Of a DNA stretch of 64,000 bases, positions 43,615 to 51,733 are shown piece after piece (the stretch's first letter is position 1; every line of letters begins with the position of its first letter). Origin of the DNA: RUG14515 sp045117995. Lineage in GTDB: Bacteria > Bacillota_I > Bacilli_A > RFN20 > CAG-826. Under the pieces are notes generated by a model that was not told the DNA's origin, did not search any database, and saw only the letters and a list, made by a program, of their open reading frames with translations. Both the position numbers and the translations under genes were made by a program. The stretch is from NCBI GenBank assembly GCA_045117995.1, contig JBGUOH010000003.1:186001-250000 (forward strand), in the 5' to 3' direction.

Positions 43615-45060
43615 ATGTTACTTACTTACCAATTTGAAATTAAAGTTAATAACAAACTAGGGATTATTCTAGGCCATTTAACATACGCTGCTTCTAAGCT
43701 GTTCAATATTGGTAATTATGAAAGAAAAGAATATCAATCCCTTGGCTTTGATACGATGCCAAATTGGTATGATCAAAAGAAAAGATTAAAAGACGATATT
43801 TGGTATAAATCATTGCCTTCTCAAACTAGTCAAGAAATATTGGCTATCTTAGATCGTTCATGGAAGTCATACTTAACGCTCCGCAACAAATGGGAGAAGA
43901 AAAATAAAGACGTTCCTATGAAAGATAGCAAAAACGAGCCACAATCGCCTTACTATAAGAAAGATGGTTACCATATGAACATTAACTATCTATCAAATGG
44001 TTTCAAAGTTATTGATGATAAGATTCGTTTTTCTATTCCTAAAAAGCTCAAAGAACACCTTAATGATAAATATCAAATCAATGATAACTTCTTCTACATC
44101 AAGTTAAAAAGACACTTTGATGATATTAAACAAATTGAGTTTTCATACCTCGATAAAGATAGATACAAAGTCTATGTGATATATGAAAAAGATATTAAAA
44201 AACAAGTCGAAGATAATAAGCATTATATAAGCATTGATATTGGAGTTAAAAACCTGCTTTCAGTTTATGACAATAACGGTTCTTCTTTTATTGTCTCGGG
44301 TCATTCTCTTTTAAACACCAATTACTATTTCTCAAAAAAGATTGCTTATTATCAATCACTTTTTGATAAATGCTATCCCGCTCATAAGAAAGGAGAGGTA
44401 ACGAAGAGAGTTAAGCATTTATATGACATGAAGAATAAAAGGATTAAGTTGGCTTTACATAGAGCCACAAGAACAATTGTTGATTATTGTTTATCTCATG
44501 ATGTCTCCAAAGTTATAATCGGTGATTTAACAGGATTATTAGAAACAAATAAGGAGTTTACTAACAACAAAGAAAAACACCGCTTTAACCAGAATGTCAG
44601 GGCTATCAACTTTTCAAAGATTTATAGACTACTAGATTATAAGTTAAAACTAGTTGGCATTGAATTAATTAAAGTCAATGAAGCTTATTCATCTTCTTGT
44701 TCCCCTAATAGTCTTAATGTTTGCAAAGAATTCGCGAATAAAAGCAATAGGGTTTATAGAGGTTTATTTAAAGAATATAGCAACGTTTATAACGCTGATA
44801 TAGTTGGTGCTTATAACATTATGAGGATCTATAGGCAAAATAATAATGATAATTTCTTAATGCCTAAAGTAGGATTATCTAATCCTTCTAAAAAATATAT
44901 TCCTGTCACAGACCAGTTCTTGAATGAAGATTGTGTTAATTGGAATGGCAAGGCTGGTAATGTAGGGATATCGGGTAGGAACTACCCAACAGGAGATGAA
45001 TTGATCGCGTTAATAAATCAATTCATGACCAAGATGCTCGGTAATTCAATTGCCGAGTAA
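43615..45060 (+). CDS. tnpB: TnpB RNA-guided nuclease of IS200/IS605
   Basis: The 481-residue protein has a RuvC-type nuclease core: D in ISIDIGVKNLL and D in NADIVGAYNIMR. At the RuvC-II position the common Glu (EDL) is Gly (IIGDLTG). A Glu occurs later in KVNEAYSSSC, where rearranged TnpBs are reported to carry the alternative catalytic Glu. The zinc ribbon is mostly missing: only SCSPN and a lone Cys remain instead of two CxxC pairs. TnpB cuts DNA guided by an omega RNA from the element's right end. The reading frame is intact. Confidence 0.9.
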   Translation: MLLTYQFEIKVNNKLGIILGHLTYAASKLFNIGNYERKEYQSLGFDTMPNWYDQKKRLKDDIWYKSLPSQTSQEILAILDRSWKSYLTLRNKWEKKNKDVPMKDSKNEPQSPYYKKDGYHMNINYLSNGFKVIDDKIRFSIPKKLKEHLNDKYQINDNFFYIKLKRHFDDIKQIEFSYLDKDRYKVYVIYEKDIKKQVEDNKHYISIDIGVKNLLSVYDNNGSSFIVSGHSLLNTNYYFSKKIAYYQSLFDKCYPAHKKGEVTKRVKHLYDMKNKRIKLALHRATRTIVDYCLSHDVSKVIIGDLTGLLETNKEFTNNKEKHRFNQNVRAINFSKIYRLLDYKLKLVGIELIKVNEAYSSSCSPNSLNVCKEFANKSNRVYRGLFKEYSNVYNADIVGAYNIMRIYRQNNNDNFLMPKVGLSNPSKKYIPVTDQFLNEDCVNWNGKAGNVGISGRNYPTGDELIALINQFMTKMLGNSIAE

Positions 45061-45066
45061 GTTCAC
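44950..45066 (+). ncRNA. Probable omega RNA scaffold at the right end of the IS
   Basis: The 3' end of tnpB can fold into three successive hairpins: GGGTAG-GAA-CTACCC (44973-44987), ATGAATTGAT with ATCAATTCAT (44996-45026, perfect 10-bp stem), and the end hairpin GCTCGG/CCGAG. This overlap of coding sequence and structured RNA is the known arrangement for TnpB guide RNAs. The guide segment would be the sequence just past the right end, beginning near 45067. Exact boundaries are uncertain. Confidence 0.6.
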
Positions 45067-45091
45067 CTCTACTCGCGATTTGCCTCTTTCT

Positions 45092-45171
45092 ATGCCTTTT
45101 ATTAAAACTGGTATAAAAAAGAACCCTCCACAACTAATTGCCTAAAGTGTTTGTGAGGATTCGTTCTTCGG
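45092..45171 (+). repeat. Hairpin repeat, copy 1
   Basis: The unit begins ATGCCTTTTATTAAA and continues with AAAAAAGAACCCTCCACAA and TTGTGAGGATTCGTTCTT, which pair into a long hairpin (AAGAAC/GTTCTT, CCTC/GAGG, CACAA/TTGTG). A diverged second copy lies 115 bases downstream. No protein is encoded. It could be an unusual terminator, a small RNA or a relic of a short repeat element. Confidence 0.65.
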
Positions 45172-45206
45172 CTGTATTATAACATATTTGCTTGAATAAA
45201 CAATAA

Positions 45207-45283
45207 TGCCTGCTATTAAAGTTTGTATAAAAAAAGAGTCTCTCTCAACTATATCGCATTAAGTGTTGTGAGGCTCCGTTTTT
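45207..45283 (+). repeat. Hairpin repeat, copy 2
   Basis: The unit begins ATGCCTGCTATTAAA and shares with copy 1 the GTATAAAAAA core, the CAACTA block and AAGTGTTGTGAGG. Its hairpin is less perfect and ends in GTTTTTA. The region up to the aldolase promoter holds nothing else I can recognise. Confidence 0.6.
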
Positions 45284-45380
45284 ATTCTATATGGACTACT
45301 CTTCTAAATCAATAATCGGAACAATATATAATCCTTATATTTGTTAGCAATAACTAACTCATATAAAAAATAATTAACGT

Positions 45381-45413
45381 ATTATTTGTGTAAATAATAA
45401 GGTGGTGTATAAT
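45381..45413 (+). promoter_or_regulatory. Promoter of fba with overlapping palindrome
   Basis: TTGTGT and TATAAT are spaced by 16 bases. The palindrome ATTATTTGTGTAAATAAT (45381-45398) covers the -35 box and may be an operator. Confidence 0.6.
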
Positions 45414-45438
45414 AATTCCGGAAAGAAGAGGTATTTAT

Positions 45439-46413
45439 ATGCCATTAGTTAACTCTAAAGAAATGTTTGAAAAAGCCTATAACGGCGGTTACGCAATTGG
45501 TGCTTTCAACTGCAATAACATGGAAATCGTCCAAGCTATTACAGAAGCTGCCAAAGAATGCAATTCTCCAGTCATTCTCCAAGTTTCCGCAGGCGCTAGA
45601 AAATATGCCAAACCAGTCTACTTAAAGAAGATGGTTGAAGCTGCTGTCGAAGACACCAACTTACCAATCGTTCTCCACTTAGACCACGGCGCAGATTTCG
45701 AAATCTGTAAAGATTGTATCGACGGTGGTTTCACATCAGTCATGATCGACTGCTCCAGCAAACCATTCGAAGAAAACATTGCTATCACAAAGAAAGTTTG
45801 TGAATACGCTCACGCTCACGTTCCATACGTTACCGTTGAAGCTGAATTAGGTACATTAGCCGGTATCGAAGATGAAGTTAAAGTTGAACACGGTGCAGAA
45901 TCCTACACCAGACCAGAAGACGTCGAAGAATTCGTTCGTAGAACTGGTTGTGACTCCTTAGCTATTGCTATCGGTACATCCCATGGTGCTTATAAGTTCA
46001 AACCAGAACAATGCACAAGAGATCCAGAAACAGGTGTCTTATTACCACCTCCATTAAGATTCGACATCTTAGAAGAAGTGAGCAAACGTTTACCAGGTTT
46101 CCCAATCGTCTTACACGGTTCCTCCTCCGTTAACCAAGAATTCGTTAAGATTATTAACGATAACGGTGGTGCCTTAAAAGACGCAGTTGGTGTCCCAGAA
46201 GCTCAATTAAGACAAGCTGCTAGATTAGCCGTTTGTAAGATCAATATCGACAGCGACCTCCGCTTAGCGATGACTGCTGGTATTAGAGAACACATGAGAG
46301 CCCATCCAGATCACTTCGACCCACGTCAATATGTCGGTGATGGCCGTGCTTATGTCAAACAATTAGTCAAACACAAAATCACAGATGTGTTAGGCTCAAA
46401 CGACAAACTTTAA
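45439..46413 (+). CDS. fba: Class II fructose-bisphosphate aldolase
   Basis: The 324-residue protein carries the zinc and phosphate-binding motifs VLHLDHGADFE, VEAELGTLAG, IGTSHGAYKF and VLHGSSSVNQEF. It cleaves fructose-1,6-bisphosphate in glycolysis. The length and a clean AAGAGG ribosome site fit. It is a single-gene transcript with its own promoter and a shared terminator. Confidence 0.95.
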   Translation: MPLVNSKEMFEKAYNGGYAIGAFNCNNMEIVQAITEAAKECNSPVILQVSAGARKYAKPVYLKKMVEAAVEDTNLPIVLHLDHGADFEICKDCIDGGFTSVMIDCSSKPFEENIAITKKVCEYAHAHVPYVTVEAELGTLAGIEDEVKVEHGAESYTRPEDVEEFVRRTGCDSLAIAIGTSHGAYKFKPEQCTRDPETGVLLPPPLRFDILEEVSKRLPGFPIVLHGSSSVNQEFVKIINDNGGALKDAVGVPEAQLRQAARLAVCKINIDSDLRLAMTAGIREHMRAHPDHFDPRQYVGDGRAYVKQLVKHKITDVLGSNDKL

Positions 46414-46436
46414 TCTAAAGCTTAATTAGATAAAAC

Positions 46437-46463
46437 AAAAGGAGCGAATCAATCGCTCCTTTT
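46437..46463. terminator. Bidirectional terminator between fba and mscL
   Basis: AAAAGGAGCGA, a five-base loop and TCGCTCCTTTT form an 11-bp stem usable in both directions. Confidence 0.9.
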
Positions 46464-46483
46464 AAATTCTATTTAAATCGAAC

Positions 46484-47134
46484 TTATTTCTTCTTTGCTT
46501 CTAAAGATTCAGCAATACGTTTGAGATAATCGATTTCGGTTGGTTCTGGTTTGCCTGGTTCTGGTGGAACTGGTCTTTCTTCTGGATGCTTTTCGTAGTA
46601 AGCTTCTTGAGCCTTAGCTCTGAGTTCGTCTCTCTTTCTTGCAGCGGCATTCATCACTTTGACGATGATAAATAAAACGATTGCAATGATGATGAAGGAG
46701 ATAACTGCATTAATTAATGCGCCCCAGTTAATGATAGCGGAACCATTGAAATAGAAGTTTGTGCCATATTTGGTGTAGTTAGGACCGAGAACTGTCGCAC
46801 CATATAATAAAGCTTGACCTTCGTCGGCGATACCTGCGGCCTCACCGATTGATTTAGCGACAGCATTGTAATCAGCAGCAGCGAATTTTTGTCCGACACC
46901 CGCTAAGCCTTTTTGACCTTCTGTGAGAGCTGGCAAAACAGTAACTAAACCTGATAAGCCACCTGGGACTGGCCATGTCGCTAAGGACATTAACATGTTA
47001 ACAAATGCGTTGACGATAGCACCAAATGCGCCACCAATGACAACACCAACTGCTAACATGAAGGCATTGCCACGATTGATGAATTCTTTAAATTCAGCCC
47101 AAAGACCTGGACCTTTCTTAGCTTTTTTAGCCAT
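46484..47134 (-). CDS. mscL: Large-conductance mechanosensitive channel MscL, long-loop form
   Basis: The 216-residue protein has the MscL first helix (EFKEFINRGNAFMLAVGVVIGGAFG), a second helix (about 132-160) and a C-terminal helical bundle ending in DYLKRIAESLEA. MscL is usually near 130-150 residues; here the extracellular loop is about twice the usual length and includes an Ala/Gly-rich insertion, and the C-terminal linker is Pro/Glu-rich. It opens under osmotic shock. Confidence 0.9.
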   Translation of the reverse strand: MAKKAKKGPGLWAEFKEFINRGNAFMLAVGVVIGGAFGAIVNAFVNMLMSLATWPVPGGLSGLVTVLPALTEGQKGLAGVGQKFAAADYNAVAKSIGEAAGIADEGQALLYGATVLGPNYTKYGTNFYFNGSAIINWGALINAVISFIIIAIVLFIIVKVMNAAARKRDELRAKAQEAYYEKHPEERPVPPEPGKPEPTEIDYLKRIAESLEAKKK

Positions 47135-47248
47135 AAATTATGTTCTTCCTTTCGAGATATTTTTATGGTAGTCCATTTTTATTTAAAATGCAATTTATCA
47201 AGATATGCAAATAGAAAAATATAATATACTATTGGTGAGGAAAATATT

Positions 47249-47878
47249 ATGAGTGAATTAATCTATTTAGGCCATGCCTCCTTTCTTATTAAAGGAAAAG
47301 AATATCAAATCGTCATCGATCCATATGAAAATGGTAGTGTACCTAATCTCAAGTTTCCTAAAGTAGAGCCAGTAGACGCTGTGATAGCCTCGCACAGTCA
47401 TGCTGATCATAGTGCATATCATTTAGTGAAAGTTAAAGATAATCCCGCTAGAGTGATGGCTAAAATGTTAAGAGTGCCTCATGATCATGAGAATGGTATG
47501 AAAAGGGGTATGAATCTCATCCACATATTTGATGTAGATGGTTATAAAGTTGTCCATATGGGCGATACAGGATGTGTTTTAAATGAGAATGTTTTAGAAC
47601 CTATTAAGAACGCCGATGTCTTATTAGCGCCTATTAATGGCTTCTATACCATTAGTCCTCAAGAATTAAAACAAATCGTTGAAATGGTTAAGCCAAGAAT
47701 AGTGGTGCCAATGCATTACCATATGAAGGAATATAACAGTGGTTATCCAGATGGCGGCATGATTGAAGAATTTAAAAAACTCTTCCCTGATTACCAATTC
47801 ATTGAAGGAGAAGAGTTAGATTTAGATAAATATAAAGATTATAAAGGCGCTTTAATTTTCAAAGGTTATCGTCAATAA
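47249..47878 (+). CDS. UPF0173-like metallo-beta-lactamase-fold hydrolase
   Basis: The 209-residue cytoplasmic protein has the metal motif SHSHADHS, a second ligand region HMGDTGC and VVPMHYHM. It belongs to the lactamase_B_3-type group of metal-dependent hydrolases with unknown substrate. The start has a GAGG ribosome site. Its last seven bases overlap the converging lipoprotein gene. Confidence 0.82.
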   Translation: MSELIYLGHASFLIKGKEYQIVIDPYENGSVPNLKFPKVEPVDAVIASHSHADHSAYHLVKVKDNPARVMAKMLRVPHDHENGMKRGMNLIHIFDVDGYKVVHMGDTGCVLNENVLEPIKNADVLLAPINGFYTISPQELKQIVEMVKPRIVVPMHYHMKEYNSGYPDGGMIEEFKKLFPDYQFIEGEELDLDKYKDYKGALIFKGYRQ

Positions 47879-48969
47879 CCAAACATATAATAATCAAAGA
47901 AAGCTTCTAATATTGGACGGTGATACTTACTCGCTACATCTTGTGACCAGTAATAGCCACCGTTTTTATTTGCTAAAACACCATCGGTGAGTGTCATACT
48001 TTTTAAAACAGTTTGTTTATTAAAGCCTTTTAAATACTTAAGATTTGGTAATCTTTCTTCTGTGTAGTAAGAATCAGAAATATAGAAAGAGCCATCATCC
48101 TTTTTAGCAACACTATCATTAAAGAAAACTGACGCTCCATCGATGATACCTTTTTTCACAAATTGAATTGTTGGAACAACACCGTTTTGATAGCCAAATG
48201 TTTCGTTACCAAGAGTGCTTAATCCATAGCTATCTTTTAAGTCTTGGTAATGGGCCTTATCTTCACTTGTAGCGAACTCACTTCTTGCCGCATCGTATTG
48301 ATTTTGGATGTCAAAAAGATAGAGAGAAGTCGCCAATGAATGCTTTTTAATGTAGGGTATAATCACATTTGGAATAACATATTTGCAGTCGCCACATCCG
48401 TGACGGAAAAAGAGTACCGCTAACTTGTCATCTTGCTTATAATGTGCTTCCATGTAACTTTCATCAACATAGTACATTGTAGGTTTATTAATATACTTAT
48501 GAACTCTTGTGTTCATGGCCTCTGCGGTAGTGTCTTCAAATATCGCTTTATCCCCGCTGTTACGATAGGAGAAACTAGCGATCTTTTCTTTACCGTTAAA
48601 GACATATAAACATGGAGTGCTATCTTCATATTTATTAATTTTTAAATCCTTGATGGAATCGTCTTGGCTTTGAGCGTTATACAAATAAACCATCTCGTTA
48701 TAGGCATTAGAGTATTTCGCTACAACATTTAAGAACGTATTCCAACATAAACATGTTTCGCTATATGAACCTTGATAAGCTGCTAAAAGGAAAACTTCTT
48801 TATCATCTTGAGCTTTGCTTAATAACTCAGAAGTAGTGATTTCTTTCAACGAATAAATATCCTGATTAATAAATGTACCATAAGTAAGAGTGACCTTATC
48901 TTTCTCACAGCCGTTTAACAATAAAGGCGCTAATAGAAGTGGTAATACTGTAATGATCTTTTTCTTCAT
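47872..48969 (-). CDS. Surface lipoprotein with two thioredoxin-like domains
   Basis: The 365-residue protein has a lipoprotein signal (lipobox LLNGC, Cys21). Two thioredoxin-like halves are visible: the first with YSETCLCWN (CLC motif, about 70-78), the second with HGCGDCKYVIPNV (CGDC motif, about 190-202). It is probably an extracytoplasmic thiol oxidoreductase. It is the only gene in the window ending in TGA; a TAA follows two codons later in the same frame. Confidence 0.72.
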   Translation of the reverse strand: MKKKIITVLPLLLAPLLLNGCEKDKVTLTYGTFINQDIYSLKEITTSELLSKAQDDKEVFLLAAYQGSYSETCLCWNTFLNVVAKYSNAYNEMVYLYNAQSQDDSIKDLKINKYEDSTPCLYVFNGKEKIASFSYRNSGDKAIFEDTTAEAMNTRVHKYINKPTMYYVDESYMEAHYKQDDKLAVLFFRHGCGDCKYVIPNVIIPYIKKHSLATSLYLFDIQNQYDAARSEFATSEDKAHYQDLKDSYGLSTLGNETFGYQNGVVPTIQFVKKGIIDGASVFFNDSVAKKDDGSFYISDSYYTEERLPNLKYLKGFNKQTVLKSMTLTDGVLANKNGGYYWSQDVASKYHRPILEAFFDYYMFGY

Positions 48970-49361
48970 ATACTTTGCATTATAAATAACAGAAGTTACG
49001 CGTGCAAGCGTATGAGAAAAAATGGTATCAAAAAAGTGTTAACAAAACAGTCAAAAATTAACCTCAAAAATGTTCACAAAAAATGAGTCAAAAAACTCTT
49101 CAAAAAACTCACTCATTTTTTTGCTAGAAAAACTGACGCAAAAATTAGAAGAAAAAATCGCTAAAAAACTGCATAAATTTTTCAACGAGTTAAATTTACA
49201 AAAGTACTGATATAATCTAAACAAAATGAAAAAACGACTTTTTCAAAATTCCCCCTCAAAAAAATTTTTAAAAAAATTGTTTGTTTTTTTGTTCAATTTT
49301 ATATATATTTTTTGCGTGATTTTTTTGAATAAAAATTCACATGGGAAAAGGTGGGGAAATT
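48970..49361. other. AT-rich intergenic region with hairpin and extended -10 promoter
   Basis: No gene is seen. AAAAAATGAGT (49078-49088) and ACTCATTTTTTT (49111-49122) can pair around a 22-base loop made of CAAAAAACTC-like repeats. TGATATAAT (49208-49216) is an extended -10 promoter for the polyamine operon, giving a leader of about 140 bases rich in poly-A and poly-T tracts. Confidence 0.5.
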
Positions 49362-50873
49362 ATGGACAAAGAAAATATCATTATTTCGCTTCAAGGTGTC
49401 TGCAAGGAATTTGACGGCACAACAGTAGTCGATAACTTTAATCTCGATATCACAAAAGGTGAGTTCGTGACATTCTTAGGACCTTCTGGTTGTGGTAAGA
49501 CAACAACACTCAGAATGATCGCTGGTTTTGAGCTTCCAACAAGTGGTGTCATTTTACTTAATGGACAAGATATTTCTTTACTTCCTCCATATAAAAGACC
49601 AATCAACACTGTTTTCCAAAGATACGCCTTATTCGCGCATTTAAATATCTATAACAATATTGCCTTTGGTTTAAAACTCAAAAAGATTCCATACGAAGCT
49701 ATTGATAAAAAAGGCAACAAAGTGACCAAATATCGTCACTTAACAAAACAAGAAATTAGAGAAAAAGTCGAAAGAGCGTTGAAGGTCGTTGACCTTGAAG
49801 GCTTTGAAAAAAGAGACATCTCTACCTTATCTGGTGGTCAACAACAACGTATCGCTATCGCACGTGCGATTGTTAACGAGCCAGAAATCTTATTATTAGA
49901 CGAACCTTTAGGCGCTTTAGACCTCAAGATGAGAAAAGAAATGCAACTTGAACTAAAGGCCATGCATAAAAAATTAGGCATTACCTTCATCTACGTCACG
50001 CACGACCAAGAAGAAGCTTTAACAATGTCTGATACCATTGTCGTCATGAATGACGCAGTCATCCAACAAGTTGGTAAACCAAAAGAAATCTATGACGAAC
50101 CAAATAACGCTTTCGTCGCTGACTTCATTGGTGAATCTAACATCTATACCGGCACAATGGCGAAAGATAACAAAGTTAGATTCTTAAATAGATATTGGGA
50201 TGCTGACCCAGTTGACTTTGGTAAATTCCCAGTCAACGAAAAAGTTGACGTTGTCGTAAGACCAGAAGATTTCATCTTAGGCAAAGCCGGTGAAGGCGTT
50301 GTCGATGGTGTTGTTTCTAGCAAGATCTTCAAAGGTATGCACTATGAATACATCATCAACGTTGGTAAAGCTGAAGTAGTGGTCCAATCCACCGCTGAAT
50401 TAGACGAAGGTCTTAAAGTCAGTTTAAACGTTGAACCAGTGAATATCCAAATCATGAAGAAACCATTCGTTTCTAACTTCTATGATGGTTATATTACCAA
50501 AGATTACAAAGTTGAATTCGCTAACGCTGAATTCGATGTCGATATCTTACCATTATTCCCAGGTGCTCATTTTGATGAAAACGAAGTTTTAATCGATGAC
50601 AAGGGCAACGAAATTGATGTCGAAGACATGGAAATCAATGTCGAAGTTCCATTCGAAGCTATCACCATTAGCGATGATCCAGACGCTAGTGAAATTCATG
50701 GTAACATCATTTCTCTTATCTACATTGGTGACCACTATGAAATCATGGTCAGAACTGAAGAAGAAGAGGACTTCATTTTAAATACTCCTGACTTATGGAA
50801 CGAAAATGACGAAGTCAGTGTTATTATCGACCAATCCAAAATCCACTTATCTCGTAAAGGAGCCAAGAAGTAA
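49362..50873 (+). CDS. potA: Spermidine/putrescine ABC transporter ATPase
   Basis: The 503-residue protein has Walker A GPSGCGKTTT, signature LSGGQQQRIAIARA and Walker B EILLLDEPLGALD. The C-terminal half is unusually long (PotA is commonly about 350-380) and appears to hold two TOBE-like regions, one around VDVVVRPEDFIL...VNIQIMKK and one around EIHGNIISLIYIGDHYEIMVRT, separated by an acidic segment. It energises polyamine import with the three genes that follow. The chosen ATG has GGTGGGG upstream; an ATG seven codons earlier lacks one. Confidence 0.93.
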   Translation: MDKENIIISLQGVCKEFDGTTVVDNFNLDITKGEFVTFLGPSGCGKTTTLRMIAGFELPTSGVILLNGQDISLLPPYKRPINTVFQRYALFAHLNIYNNIAFGLKLKKIPYEAIDKKGNKVTKYRHLTKQEIREKVERALKVVDLEGFEKRDISTLSGGQQQRIAIARAIVNEPEILLLDEPLGALDLKMRKEMQLELKAMHKKLGITFIYVTHDQEEALTMSDTIVVMNDAVIQQVGKPKEIYDEPNNAFVADFIGESNIYTGTMAKDNKVRFLNRYWDADPVDFGKFPVNEKVDVVVRPEDFILGKAGEGVVDGVVSSKIFKGMHYEYIINVGKAEVVVQSTAELDEGLKVSLNVEPVNIQIMKKPFVSNFYDGYITKDYKVEFANAEFDVDILPLFPGAHFDENEVLIDDKGNEIDVEDMEINVEVPFEAITISDDPDASEIHGNIISLIYIGDHYEIMVRTEEEEDFILNTPDLWNENDEVSVIIDQSKIHLSRKGAKK

Positions 50874-50875
50874 AA

Positions 50876-51733
50876 ATGGAAGCAGTTGTTCGTAATAAAA
50901 AACAACACCGCTTTAATTTCCGTGGCAGCCTATGCATGCCATACGCGCTTTTTATGGCGCTCTTCGTGGTGTTTCCATTATTCTTAATTGTTTATTACGC
51001 CTTTACCGATGGTAACGGCAAATTCTCCTTTGGTAACTGGGGTACAGTTTTCACCAACATGACTAACTGGAAAGTCATTGGTAGTACACTCCTCATCGCG
51101 ACAATTACCACAATTATTTGTATCTTAATTGCCTATCCAGTTGCCTACTTATTAAGTAACAAAAAGTACAATAAGAACAAAGTTCTTGTTTATATCTTCC
51201 TTTTACCAATGTGGATTAACTTTGTTATCAGAACCATTGGCTTAAAGGCTTTAATCAATGGTCTTAGTAAATCAGTCTTAGGTGTGGACTTAACCGCTAC
51301 ATATCCATACTTATCAATCGTGATTGGTATGGTCTATGACTATTTACCATTTGCCATCTTACCTTTATATAACCAAATGTTAAAAATGGATAAGAACCAA
51401 ATTGAAGCCGCTGCGGACTTAGGTGCTAATCCATTTAGAGTGTTCTGGAAAGTCATTGTTCCAATGACCATCCCAGGCATTGTCTCCGCTTGCATGATGA
51501 CATTCATGCCAACCATGTCCTCATACGTTATCGCTAATAAGATGAGTGAAAACAACGTGAGAATCATCGGTAACTTAATCGAACAACAATTCGGTGGTAA
51601 CACCAGTGCTATTTCTAACCACATTGGTTCCACCTTGTCCTTAGTAATGTTATTACTCATCGGCTTAACCCTTCTCGCGGAAAAAGCCCTTTCTAATAAA
51701 GATGAAACACAAAAGAAGGGAGGTATTTGGTAA
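50876..51733 (+). CDS. potB: Spermidine/putrescine ABC transporter permease
   Basis: The 285-residue protein has six membrane segments and the EAA loop IEAAADLGANPFRVFWKVIVPMTIPGI. It forms the translocation pore with PotC. The start lies two bases after potA, and the stop overlaps the potC start by one base. Confidence 0.93.
   Translation: MEAVVRNKKQHRFNFRGSLCMPYALFMALFVVFPLFLIVYYAFTDGNGKFSFGNWGTVFTNMTNWKVIGSTLLIATITTIICILIAYPVAYLLSNKKYNKNKVLVYIFLLPMWINFVIRTIGLKALINGLSKSVLGVDLTATYPYLSIVIGMVYDYLPFAILPLYNQMLKMDKNQIEAAADLGANPFRVFWKVIVPMTIPGIVSACMMTFMPTMSSYVIANKMSENNVRIIGNLIEQQFGGNTSAISNHIGSTLSLVMLLLIGLTLLAEKALSNKDETQKKGGIW

Larger units (their letters stand above)
43058..45066 (+). mobile_element. 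IS200/IS605-family insertion sequence
   Basis: The element encodes TnpA and TnpB. Both ends carry the same kind of hairpin: CTCGG-TTGTTCAACTG-CCGAG at the left (43067-43087) and CTCGG-TAATTCAATTG-CCGAG at the right (45037-45057). The right hairpin lies in the last codons of tnpB. There are no terminal inverted repeats or target duplications, as expected for this family. Exact ends are estimated. Confidence 0.85.

Noticed and set aside
49131..49150. GACGCAAAA sequence resembling the c-di-GMP riboswitch core
   Set aside because: No GGCAAAC segment, no GNRA-closed stem and no AGCC...ACC 3' strand are present around it.
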